DNA of 64,000 nucleotides from positions 1-64,000 of the forward strand of contig DATAKL010000012.1 of assembly GCA_036261625.1 (NCBI GenBank). The letters are read 5' to 3'. Made by a program: the position numbers and the translations under genes. This document shows positions 51,578 through 60,383 of the stretch, in pieces (the first letter of the stretch is position 1; each line of letters begins with the position of its first letter). Source of the stretch: JAAXKN01 sp036261625. Its GTDB lineage: Bacteria; Bacteroidota; Ignavibacteria; Ignavibacteriales; SURF-24. The notes under the pieces are model-generated. The model had not been told where the DNA came from. It did no database searches and was given only the letters and a program-made list of their open reading frames with translations.

Positions 51578-52968
51578 GCCGTCATCTCCTCTTCTTCAAC
51601 TAAAACAGGAGGCTCAGTTACTTCACCTTTTCTTAATGTCATAATAAAGTTGTATAGCCCCACAAAGGCTCCCGCAATTATAAAGACTCCGAAACCGGCC
51701 CTGATGGCCATATATACAGGCAGCACCGGAAGCACCTTCACAACCGGGTCGCCTTTATACCAGGAGGAGCCCTGAAGGAGCCCTGCCGCCGTAAGGACCG
51801 CAAAAAATCCTGAGAGCCCTATCATTACAAGTCCAAACTGAAGGTTGACCAGGTTCAGGGAGTAAACTCTTCTTTTAACAATTAAAGGCAGAACGTGCCA
51901 CATTGCCCCAAGAGCAATAAAGCCCGAAAAGCCGAGTATTGCAATGTGAGCGTGCCCTATTGTCCAGTTGTTAAAATGTGTCACCCTCTGCACCTGCGGG
52001 AAGGACTGTATTGAGCCCTGTAGCCCCACAATTAAATACCATATCATCCCCATCATAACCCAGCGCGCCGCGGGGTCCTTTATTACGCTTGAGGCATGCC
52101 CCCGGGCTGTAAGCCAGATGTTTACAATTGCCGTCATGACGGGGATAAACATAAGAGCCGAGTCGATGGCCGACATCGCCTTGAACCACGTGGGTATGGG
52201 CGCCTGCATGAGATGGTGCCCCCCGATGTGGGAATAAAATGCCACGAGCGTCCAGAACCCTATAAGAGAAAGCGCGTGCGAATAAAGGGGCGTTTTTGTA
52301 ACTCTGGGTATTACATAGTATGCCGCCCCTACTGCAAGCGGCGTAAGCAGAAGCCCCGGGAGGTTATGCCCCCAGAGCCAAAGGAAAATTGAATCTATAA
52401 GGCCCGGAAGAGCCCCGGTCTTAGGATGCCACATTACATTGCCAAGTGTATATGATCCTGCGGTCCAGAGAAATGTTGCCACAAAATACCAGATCGATAC
52501 GTAGAGAGTATCTTCACGGCGATACTTAATAGTCATTAAAGTGTTATATATGATAAGAAGTACAGATATGATAATTGCAACGTCAAAGATCCATATATAT
52601 TCCGAATATTCCCTCCCCTGAGTTATGCCGAAAGAAAACGTCAGAGGTCCGCTTAGGACCGCAATGTTCCACAGCATGAAACTTGCCCAGCCCGAAGGTT
52701 CAGAAAATAGTTTCACCCTCAGAAGTGCAGGCAGGTAGTACATTCCGCTTCCAATAAGTGTATTAACTGCAAAACCGTATGCAACGGTATTGATGTGAAT
52801 GGGCCTTTCACGCCCGAATGTCAAGGCCGGAATGTTGTTAAAGAATTCCGGGGCCACGAGATGTATGGCTGAAACCATTCCGTAGAGGGTGCCGATTACA
52901 AACCAGACTGACCCTGCCAGTAAAAAGGCAAGAGCTGAACTGCCGGGCTTTTTTGTAAATTCCCACAT
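51574..52968 (-). CDS. ccoN: cbb3-type cytochrome oxidase catalytic subunit CcoN
   Basis: A 464-residue integral membrane protein with about 12 helices. Haem and copper ligands can be placed: RPIHINTVAYGF (low-spin haem His), WGHNLPGLLL (CuB His), FYSHIGGHHL (CuB His pair, with Tyr where the cross-linked active-site Tyr of cbb3 enzymes is), and NNWTIGHAHIAILGF (haem His pair). It lacks the fused regions seen in caa3 subunit I. As a cbb3 enzyme it is expected to have high oxygen affinity. It lies 32 bases after the pentahaem cytochrome gene actA. Confidence 0.93.
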   Translation of the reverse strand: MWEFTKKPGSSALAFLLAGSVWFVIGTLYGMVSAIHLVAPEFFNNIPALTFGRERPIHINTVAYGFAVNTLIGSGMYYLPALLRVKLFSEPSGWASFMLWNIAVLSGPLTFSFGITQGREYSEYIWIFDVAIIISVLLIIYNTLMTIKYRREDTLYVSIWYFVATFLWTAGSYTLGNVMWHPKTGALPGLIDSIFLWLWGHNLPGLLLTPLAVGAAYYVIPRVTKTPLYSHALSLIGFWTLVAFYSHIGGHHLMQAPIPTWFKAMSAIDSALMFIPVMTAIVNIWLTARGHASSVIKDPAARWVMMGMIWYLIVGLQGSIQSFPQVQRVTHFNNWTIGHAHIAILGFSGFIALGAMWHVLPLIVKRRVYSLNLVNLQFGLVMIGLSGFFAVLTAAGLLQGSSWYKGDPVVKVLPVLPVYMAIRAGFGVFIIAGAFVGLYNFIMTLRKGEVTEPPVLVEEEEMTA

Positions 52969-53000
52969 ACTTTTTTAATATTCCTTTTTATATCCCTTAT

Positions 53001-53570
53001 TTATCTGTGACAGGTAAAACAATCTATTGTTGCCCTGTGATCCCTGTGGCACTGAATACAGAAACCCATCGTAAAACTCTCAACCTGTTCTATTCTGTCC
53101 ATCTGCTGGACGTTTCCATGGCAGCGTCCGCAGTCTATGTTTCTCGCCAGATGCACCGAGTGGTTAAAGTAAACAAAATCCGGAAGGTCGTTTACCATCA
53201 CCCATTCCACGGGTATATTCCTGACATAAAGCCCCCTCAGCTCCTCTATCGGCGGATAGGTAATAATAATTTTCTCGTGGCAGAGTATGCAGGTCTGAAC
53301 CGGAGGAAGCCCTGCATTTGATGATGTAAAAACCCCCTCGTGGCACATTACACAGCTTATATGCTTCATACCGGCGTGAACGCGGTGGCTTATGGGGATC
53401 GGCTGCCTGGGGCCTATTTCATTTTCAAAATGAAAGTTATACATCCACCACATAAATATGATTGCAAGCACTATTATCAGAGATGATATAACCGGAATAT
53501 ACTTCGGCCTTTGAGCGTAATTCCTCACCGGATAATCATCCATATTGCCGTGGCTCTGATTACTATCCAT
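53001..53570 (-). CDS. actA: Pentahaem cytochrome c, alternative complex III subunit ActA
   Basis: A 189-residue protein with an N-terminal anchor helix (about 26-45) and five CxxCH sites: CVMCH, CILCH, CGRCH, CIQCH and CFTCH. The number of haems and the membrane anchor match ActA, the electron-exit subunit of alternative complex III. It is normally the first gene of act operons; here it lies after actF and just before ccoN, which suits direct electron transfer to the oxidase. It overlaps actF by eight bases. Confidence 0.9.
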   Translation of the reverse strand: MDSNQSHGNMDDYPVRNYAQRPKYIPVISSLIIVLAIIFMWWMYNFHFENEIGPRQPIPISHRVHAGMKHISCVMCHEGVFTSSNAGLPPVQTCILCHEKIIITYPPIEELRGLYVRNIPVEWVMVNDLPDFVYFNHSVHLARNIDCGRCHGNVQQMDRIEQVESFTMGFCIQCHRDHRATIDCFTCHR

Positions 53571-54618
53571 TACCTGCCTTTTCAGGATCTCTTAAATACT
53601 TTGAGGAATAAAACCAGTCATAGCTAAGGCCAAAAAGGCCCAGGAAGAGTAAAATGCCTACAATTTCAGGAAGACCGAAGGAACCCGCAGGGTTGAATTT
53701 TACCGATACAAGCCACCATCTTTCCACCCACAGACCTGATAAAACGAGCAGTGAAACAAACCCGATGAACCAGGGAGTCCTCTTAGACCATCTTGTAAGT
53801 AAAAGTACAAGAGGACTGAAATAAACAACAACGGAAATTACAAGGCTTATAACAGCCCAGGGTAAGTAATTCGTCCGGGGAACAATGTATCTGGTCTCTT
53901 CAGGAATATTCTCATACCAGAAAGGCAATAGCTGAGAGTACATCATGTATGTAGTCATGAGGCAGAATGTTACTATCAGTTTCCCCATGTCCATAATTTT
54001 ACTTTTATCGAAATTCTTGTACAGGATTGACAATAAGGTCCAGCCCGTAATTGCGATATAGAGGCCTGAAATAAAAAAATATGCACCGAAGAGATTGCTC
54101 CTCCAGCGCGGCTCGAGCGCCATAACGAGATCGAAGCCCAGGAATGTAAAGACAATGCAGTATGTGAAGCTCAATATTCCGGCCCAGAGTTTACCCTGCC
54201 CTAAGGCTCTTTTTCTAATGAATACTACTGCCGCAGCCCAGAAAAGAATAAGCAGCACAAGGTCGCGGATAAAAAGGAACGTATTATTCAGCCATAAGCT
54301 GTGGCCTGCGTTATCTTTAACCCATGGAGCCCATTCGTGACTCGTAATCCATAAAACAATAAGGAGAATTATGGAAGGAAGGGAGAATACCACGGCTGTT
54401 TTGGCAACCCTTTCAGTTCCCCCCATCCAGTTCCCGTTTGAAGCAATAACAGCCGCGGGCCATACAACCAGCCCCGCGGCAAGAGGTACGAAAAAGGTAA
54501 AATTCACAAGAAGAGAAATCATAGCGCGCGGTGAATTTTCCGCATATGAATATATCCACCCCGCAAGGCCTGCCAGGAGCACAATTAAAAGTATTATTTT
54601 TAATAATCCCCTTTTCAT
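53563..54618 (-). CDS. actF: Alternative complex III membrane subunit ActF
   Basis: A 351-residue protein with about ten transmembrane helices and no cofactor motif. Hydrophobic pattern and segments such as WAPWVKDNAGHSLWLN, FLGFDLVMALEPRWRSNLFGAYF and SGLWVERWWLV match ActF, which resembles the C-terminal part of ActC. It may take part in quinol binding or proton translocation. It ends overlapping actA and starts seven bases after the ActCD gene. Confidence 0.88.
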   Translation of the reverse strand: MKRGLLKIILLIVLLAGLAGWIYSYAENSPRAMISLLVNFTFFVPLAAGLVVWPAAVIASNGNWMGGTERVAKTAVVFSLPSIILLIVLWITSHEWAPWVKDNAGHSLWLNNTFLFIRDLVLLILFWAAAVVFIRKRALGQGKLWAGILSFTYCIVFTFLGFDLVMALEPRWRSNLFGAYFFISGLYIAITGWTLLSILYKNFDKSKIMDMGKLIVTFCLMTTYMMYSQLLPFWYENIPEETRYIVPRTNYLPWAVISLVISVVVYFSPLVLLLTRWSKRTPWFIGFVSLLVLSGLWVERWWLVSVKFNPAGSFGLPEIVGILLFLGLFGLSYDWFYSSKYLRDPEKAGNG

Positions 54619-54624
54619 AATTCT

Positions 54625-56517
54625 TTAACCTGTTATAGATTCCATTTCTTCATACCTGAAGGATTCCGAAATATTCTTTACCTCTTCACTGTCCTTTATT
54701 GAATACTGTACAACAAGCCCGTATTTATCTTTACTGAACCTCTTGTCGTAGCCGTGCATCGTGGAAGTCCTGAACAGCCGGCCGTGAATTATCAGCCCCG
54801 CCAGATTAAACAGTGCACCAAAGAGCACCCCGCCTTCAAAGGCGACGATCCAGTACGGGATAAGCGCCACGGGAGGTTTGCCTCCAACAATAAGATCGTC
54901 TAGTTGTGAGGCTCCAATGGCAAGCCCGAGCCCGAAGAGGAATCCGAATATGGCGCCGAACAAGGCCCAGATCTTCACCGGGCTGAAGGGCACCTTAACG
55001 ATTTTTTCAAGCTGTTCAATTTTAGTTGGAGAGAAAACTTCAATTCTGTTATAACCCGCCTGGCAGAACGCCTTTACGGCCTTCAGCATTTCATTTGGTT
55101 CAGAGAAAACAAATTTATAGCCAGGCATGAAGGATAATGCTTTTTTTATTTTTACCGGCTGAGCGCATTTTTCATCAAAGGTTTTTCTTTTTTCATCTAT
55201 CTGGCTCTTGAAATCTGTGATCGGAACCACTGGCAGGTTCTTTGAAAACAAAAGAAATAGGAAAAAGAACAAACAAAATGATGCAGCTGTAATAGTAAAC
55301 TCAACCCAGGTCGGCGTGTAGGAATCCCAGGCGTGCGGCAGAAAGTCGTGTGCGGTTGATCCTACAACAATAAAAAATCTCTCAAGCCACATCCCTACTA
55401 CCACAAGAACAGATATTGCTGCCATCAGCATATAATTTGTCCTTACTTTCTTAAATATAAAACTGAGCGGAAAAATTGCGTTAAAAGGAAGCATCATGTA
55501 ATAGCTCCAGGAAAGCCATCCGGTTCTTCTCCAGACAGAGAACTGCCATTCGAACAAATTTTTGGAATAGGCGGCCATAAAAGGCTCAATTGTGTATGAG
55601 TAGGCCATAACAAGCGTCGTAACAATCATTGTCTTAGCTACCATTTCAATGTGCCAGGGGGTTATAATTTCCTCAAGGTTAAATAATCTTCTTAAAGGAA
55701 TCATAATCAGGATGACCATGGCAAGGCCTGAATGTATTGCCCCGGCAACAAAGTAAGGGGCAAAGAGCGTTGAATGCCAGCCCGGAAGAAGCGAGGTTGC
55801 AAAATCCCACGATACAATAGAATGAACAGAAATTACAAGCGGCGTTGCAAGAGCGGCAAAATAAAGGTATGCCCTGTTGTAATGCCGCCACTGGCTTAAG
55901 GCCCCCGACCAGCCGAGTGATATCCGGCGGAATATTTTTGTCCTCCAGTAGTTCTTCCCGTGCTCCTGTTCCAGCTTATCCCTTTCGGCCGCGGCATCGG
56001 GAATGAGCCCAACAAAGAAGAATATGAGGCTTACGACAAAGTATGTAAAGACCGCTAGCACGTCCCAGACAAGGGCGCTTTTGAAATTAGGCCATATCTG
56101 GCGCTCTGAAGGATAAGGAAGTATGTAGTAAAAAACCCAGACCCTGCCCAGGTGAATAAGCGGAAAGAGCCCTGCAATCATTATTGCAATTAAGGTCATA
56201 GCTTCGGCCGAACGTGAAACCGCATCGCGGAACTTCGCCCTTACGAGAAAGAATATTGCTGAGATGAGTGTGCCCGAGTGGGCTATTCCGACCCAGAAGA
56301 CAAAGTTGGCGATATATGTGGCCCAGCCCACCGGATGGTTAAGCCCTGTAACTCCCATTCCGGTCCTCACCTGGTAAACCCAGGTAGCCAGGCCGATTGC
56401 TGCAACAAAGGCAAATCCGGCAAGGAGCAGATAGTAAAGAAGTACCGGAGGCTTTAATGCCGCAAGGACTTTCTTATCTACCTCACTGAGTGTAAGATTT
56501 TTAGTAATGTCTTCCAC
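54625..56517 (-). CDS. actCD: Fused ActC-ActD subunit of alternative complex III
   Basis: A 630-residue protein. Residues about 25-450 form an NrfD/PsrC-like ten-helix domain (ActC), the probable quinol site, with HSGTLISAIFFLVRAKFR and GMWLERFFIV as recognisable segments. Residues about 475-620 resemble ActD (DUF3341), with FSEPNEMLKAVKAFCQAGY, two helices, and GYDKRFSKDKYGLVVQY. These are separate genes in the studied Rhodothermus marinus operon. No frame break occurs at the joint, so it is a true fusion. The start is GTG at 56517, preceded by GGGAAAT. Confidence 0.9.
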   Translation of the reverse strand: MEDITKNLTLSEVDKKVLAALKPPVLLYYLLLAGFAFVAAIGLATWVYQVRTGMGVTGLNHPVGWATYIANFVFWVGIAHSGTLISAIFFLVRAKFRDAVSRSAEAMTLIAIMIAGLFPLIHLGRVWVFYYILPYPSERQIWPNFKSALVWDVLAVFTYFVVSLIFFFVGLIPDAAAERDKLEQEHGKNYWRTKIFRRISLGWSGALSQWRHYNRAYLYFAALATPLVISVHSIVSWDFATSLLPGWHSTLFAPYFVAGAIHSGLAMVILIMIPLRRLFNLEEIITPWHIEMVAKTMIVTTLVMAYSYTIEPFMAAYSKNLFEWQFSVWRRTGWLSWSYYMMLPFNAIFPLSFIFKKVRTNYMLMAAISVLVVVGMWLERFFIVVGSTAHDFLPHAWDSYTPTWVEFTITAASFCLFFFLFLLFSKNLPVVPITDFKSQIDEKRKTFDEKCAQPVKIKKALSFMPGYKFVFSEPNEMLKAVKAFCQAGYNRIEVFSPTKIEQLEKIVKVPFSPVKIWALFGAIFGFLFGLGLAIGASQLDDLIVGGKPPVALIPYWIVAFEGGVLFGALFNLAGLIIHGRLFRTSTMHGYDKRFSKDKYGLVVQYSIKDSEEVKNISESFRYEEMESITG

Positions 56518-56589
56518 TTATTTCCCGGCTATTTTACTCAAATTATTTTTCTAATGCATACACCTGACTTTCTATATTTTTAACAAAAA

Positions 56590-59505
56590 TCAGCTTTCAC
56601 TCATATTAATTCTCTTCAGATAAGTCACAGCAGGCTTTGTATTCAGCTCCTCAAGAAGGTGATACCGCCTCAAGTCGCCTCTGGTCAGTTTCGTTACCTG
56701 AGAATTATTATCCAGCAGGTCGCCAAAAATAATAGCATTTGTGGGGCACGTCTGCTGGCAGGCAGTAATAATTTCCCCTTCCTTCAGCTTTCTTTTTTCA
56801 TTTTCCGCATGATATTCCGCATTTCTTATTCTCTGCACGCAGAAGGTGCACTTCTCCATTACACCGCGCGAGCGCACTGTAACCTCAGGATTTAACTGCA
56901 CCTCGAGGGGCGACTTAAATTCACTGTTAAGCCAGTTAAAGCGCCTTACCTTATAAGGGCAGTTGTTTGAGCAGTAACGTGTTCCGATGCAGCGGTTATA
57001 AACCTGGGCGTTAAGCCCCTCTTCGTTATGCACTGCAGCGAATACCGGGCAGACCGGTTCGCAGGGTGCGGCATCGCAGTGCTGGCAGAGCATGGGGATC
57101 CACCCAAGCTTCTTTTTATCCTCATCGCTGCGGTATGGAACAGGTTTTATCCACGTCTGCTCACGCCCTTTCTGCACCTCGGTTTCCCCAACCACAGGAA
57201 TATTATTCTCAGCATAGCAGGCGGCCGTGCAGGCAGCGCATCCGATGCACCTCTGGAGGTCAATTACCATAGCCCAGCGGTGTTCCTTATAAATGCGGGC
57301 CGGATAAAGATCCCTATGTCGCTGGTATCCTTCTGGCAGAGGAAGAATAAGTTCCTTTACCTCCTCAGGCTTCAACTGCCTCAGCTTTGAAAGTCCTATC
57401 CACTCAACAACTTTTCTTCCATACTGCTCTTTTGTTTTTGCCATATATGCAAGATGCATACTGCCGCCGGCTTTGGCAATTTTTATTCCGGTAATGGGAT
57501 TTGACATGTTTACACCGGATATAGCATAAGCATTTACTCCCCTTCCTCTTGCGTCACTTCCCAGGGCGGTATGCCCCTGTCCGAAAGGAAGGCAGAGCGT
57601 ATTTTCCTCGGCAATTTCAGTAACATTAACCGGAGCCTTAAATTTCACATTGCCGGCTTCAACTTCCAGGAAGTCGTTAGAGTTTAAATTGTATTTTCCG
57701 GCAAGTGCCGGGTGTATATCAATCCAGCTGTTCCATGAAATAAAGCTCACAGGTTCAGCTATTTCCTGCAGCCAGCCCCGGTTTGAAAGGTGCCCGTCGA
57801 ACAAAGTAATTTCAGGCCACAGCCAAAGCCTTAGTGCATTGTCTTCTGGGGTTTTGTTTCCGGCTTTAAGCTCTGCAAGGCTTATTTTTACAGGCTCTTC
57901 CTCTTTGGTGTTAAAATTCCATATTCCTCCTGTGCGGAGAGTGTCTTCAAGGAATGTATTGCCCGAAGTGCCCGGTGATGCCTGGCGCTGAACATCATTC
58001 CAGTAATCCATGAACCAGTCGCGGAATGTGGAAAAGGTTTTTCCATCAGGTTGTCTTTTAAGCGGTTTACCCCCAGTATGAGCCAGCGTTAAAAAAATTT
58101 CGCCCGCGGAGAGCGTTTTGTAAAGAGGTGTCATTGCAGGCTGCATAATAGTGAGCATCCCCTGAACGGGCTCATAGTCGCCCCAGGATTCAAGGTAATA
58201 GTTTGCCGGAAGCAGCCAGTCGGAAAATGATGCAGTCTCATCTACCTGTGTACCGATAAAAACCACAAGCCCCGCTTTTTTAATGCCGTCCAGTGAGGGG
58301 GGGTAAGTATAAACAGGATTTACATTATTTAATATAAGAACGTCGCTGCCGGATATGCCGGAAAGAATTTTCTTCACCTCATCATTCAGGAGGGTTTTAC
58401 TTAAGGCATGCGGCCTCTGGAACTCCACCATGCTTCCTATTCTTCCCATGGAATAATTAAGAAGCATTGCCCCCAGGGCGCTTTTGACCTGGGAGTCTGA
58501 ACTGGAGATCTGCATTCCTGCAAGTGCAATGCCATGGGAAGCAGATGTAAAATCATTTACAAGTCTTTCAATTTCATCATCACGTGCCGGAATTTTTTCT
58601 CCCTCAAGCACCGAGTTGATAAAAGGCATTGCCTGTGAAATGCTGTTTTTTGCCACTCCCTTTTCATTTATCCTTTTAAGCATTGCAAATGCCACCAGGC
58701 CTTCTTTACCTGCAGGGGTCTGAATGTAGGTATCCGAATTAGCAGCCGTCAGGCTCATTCTGGGCCCCGCGAAGGCGCTTTTTCCGATTACACCGTTATT
58801 CATTGAATGCATATTGCCGTAGCGGTTTGCATACTCAATGGGTGAGATCCAGGTTTCCAGGTAGTCGGCGGCAAAGCTCACTATATAGTCGGCCTGATCG
58901 AGATTAAAATGCGGAACATTGGAAGTTCCGAATAGCATCTCATTAGCCTTGCGGAGCGACTCATAGTTAAAGGGTTCATAATAGGCTGCAAAGGAGCCGT
59001 TCCCGGCTGTTGAAGCGAAAGTGTCAATTACTTCAGCTAGGCTTCCGGTCTGAAGGTTGGAAATTATAATTACCCTGGTCCCGTTTTTTTTTATTCTTTC
59101 TGAAATTTCAAGCAGTGCATTTTCCCAGGTGCTCACCTCCGGCTTCATCCCCCGGTTCTGCCTTATAACGTCTTTAAGCCTGTCGGGGTCATAAAGTCCC
59201 TGCATTGAAGCCTGCCCGCGTGCGCAGAGTTTCCCGTTATTTAAGGGATCCTTCGGGTTTCCGTCGGCTTTTGTGATACGTCCGTCGCGGTGTGAAAGCA
59301 GCATACCGCATCCGGCGGGGCATTCCCGGCAGACTGAATTGTAGTGGATCCATTCACCTGGGAATGGATACCGTGGAGGATTTACATATGGAATCAGCTT
59401 ATTTACCGAATCACATCCCGGACTTAAGGCCAGCGCCGTACCGGCAGCTCCTGCAATCTTTATAAAGTTTCTTCTTGAGAGCCTGTCGCCTGAGAATTTT
59501 TCCAT
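56590..59505 (-). CDS. actB: Alternative complex III iron-sulfur/molybdopterin-like subunit ActB
   Basis: A 971-residue periplasmic protein. A twin-arginine signal (SRRNFIKIAG) opens it. Residues to about 740 resemble a molybdopterin oxidoreductase, a domain that in ActB does not hold molybdenum; CRECPAGCG and LCARGQ are present. The last 230 residues are a ferredoxin-like subunit with CIGCAACTAAC, CQHCDAAPCEPVC, CIGTRYCSNNC and CTFC-CQQTC motifs for several Fe-S clusters. It would conduct electrons from the quinol site to ActA. It is the first gene of the operon; no actA precedes it. Confidence 0.92.
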   Translation of the reverse strand: MEKFSGDRLSRRNFIKIAGAAGTALALSPGCDSVNKLIPYVNPPRYPFPGEWIHYNSVCRECPAGCGMLLSHRDGRITKADGNPKDPLNNGKLCARGQASMQGLYDPDRLKDVIRQNRGMKPEVSTWENALLEISERIKKNGTRVIIISNLQTGSLAEVIDTFASTAGNGSFAAYYEPFNYESLRKANEMLFGTSNVPHFNLDQADYIVSFAADYLETWISPIEYANRYGNMHSMNNGVIGKSAFAGPRMSLTAANSDTYIQTPAGKEGLVAFAMLKRINEKGVAKNSISQAMPFINSVLEGEKIPARDDEIERLVNDFTSASHGIALAGMQISSSDSQVKSALGAMLLNYSMGRIGSMVEFQRPHALSKTLLNDEVKKILSGISGSDVLILNNVNPVYTYPPSLDGIKKAGLVVFIGTQVDETASFSDWLLPANYYLESWGDYEPVQGMLTIMQPAMTPLYKTLSAGEIFLTLAHTGGKPLKRQPDGKTFSTFRDWFMDYWNDVQRQASPGTSGNTFLEDTLRTGGIWNFNTKEEEPVKISLAELKAGNKTPEDNALRLWLWPEITLFDGHLSNRGWLQEIAEPVSFISWNSWIDIHPALAGKYNLNSNDFLEVEAGNVKFKAPVNVTEIAEENTLCLPFGQGHTALGSDARGRGVNAYAISGVNMSNPITGIKIAKAGGSMHLAYMAKTKEQYGRKVVEWIGLSKLRQLKPEEVKELILPLPEGYQRHRDLYPARIYKEHRWAMVIDLQRCIGCAACTAACYAENNIPVVGETEVQKGREQTWIKPVPYRSDEDKKKLGWIPMLCQHCDAAPCEPVCPVFAAVHNEEGLNAQVYNRCIGTRYCSNNCPYKVRRFNWLNSEFKSPLEVQLNPEVTVRSRGVMEKCTFCVQRIRNAEYHAENEKRKLKEGEIITACQQTCPTNAIIFGDLLDNNSQVTKLTRGDLRRYHLLEELNTKPAVTYLKRINMSES

Positions 59506-59561
59506 AGTTCATGCAGATGGTTATGTCATAAATGTTATTAAAACAGCTATGAAAATCAAAT

Positions 59562-59574
59562 TATACTTAGTATA
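59562..59574. promoter_or_regulatory. Palindrome upstream of actB
   Basis: TATACT-T-AGTATA is a perfect 13-base palindrome 57 bases before the actB start, close to where a promoter would be for the respiratory operon. A related CTTAGTATAAAA sequence lies near 41990 upstream of the thiolase gene. No regulator is assigned. Confidence 0.3.
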
Positions 59575-59600
59575 AAAACTTTTGCCGTGTCCATGACTAT

Positions 59601-59696
59601 CCCACAGGCTTCAGTAAATGCTCCAAGAAGCCAGGGCCAGACGGTCCCCTCCTGGTAAGCGCTTCTGATGTTCTGGAGACACACGGTTTGCAATGC
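59601..59696 (-). pseudogene. Glycogen debranching enzyme C-terminal remnant
   Basis: In the frame one base off from the formate dehydrogenase remnant, the minus strand encodes SAYQEGTVWPWLLGAFTEA, which fits the YHQGTVWPWLLGPF signature of amylo-alpha-1,6-glucosidase-type debranching enzymes. Only about 30 codons remain, and no other part of the gene is present. Confidence 0.65.
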
Positions 59697-60156
59697 CTAA
59701 GGTTCTGCGCAAGGGATTGCCCTGGCTGTTTTCAGCTTCCCAGGTTTCGTCCCTGGTTTTCTTTACTCTTTCGGCCACCTTTTCCATAGCCTTATCAAGA
59801 GGTATGTGTTCCCATTCTGTGCCGCAAGGTCTTCTGCAGAGCACATTTTTTTCGCGATGGCTTCCCGTAACAAGCTGGAATGCTGCAGCCCCTTTGGGGC
59901 ATAGTCTTCCCCTGGAAATCGGTGAATCGGTATCTCCTTCAACGTCAATTATTTTTTCATCCTTAACATAGACCGTCTGCCCGCAGAACACGCCGCAGTA
60001 AGGGCAGATAGAACGGGCTATGTTGTCGGCTTTGGCTGTGCGGGCAAAGAGGTTTCCCCTCCTTTCTGAAAATGCGCTTTGGCCTAGTCCCAGCAGGTGT
60101 ATATTCTTAATCTGCCTTAAAACCGGGCGGCGCAATCCTGGTGAAGAATTTCTCAT
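59689..60156 (-). pseudogene. Formate dehydrogenase alpha-subunit N-terminal remnant
   Basis: The first 156 residues of an FdhA-type protein are present, with the Fe-S site CPYCGVFCG and LCPKG (C51, C54, C58, C86), EWEHIPLDKAMEKVAERVKKTRD and RTLGIA. After that, homology ends and an unrelated tail leads to a stop at 59611. The start codon and GGAG are intact, so it might still be translated, but the molybdenum-binding domain is gone. Confidence 0.85.
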
Positions 60157-60383
60157 ATTGTCTCCTTACCAAAGGTTTTAGGTTGTTGTTTGCATTAAAG
60201 AAAAAAGACTGCCCAGTTTTGTCAAGCTGCAAAGTATTGAATTGAGGGCGCTCATATTAAGCTGAATTTACTTCCCCCAAAATATCCGCTTTATGGAAAC
60301 ATTGTCCCTCTCGTGACATAACGTGTGTTTTTGCCCCAGAAAAACCTTTTAATTGCATCAGTGAAAATAAACATGAGGAAAAA

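Noticed and set aside
59611..60156. A complete 181-residue Fe-S protein
   Set aside because: Its first 156 residues are the truncated start of a formate dehydrogenase alpha subunit and the tail overlaps a remnant of another gene in a different frame.
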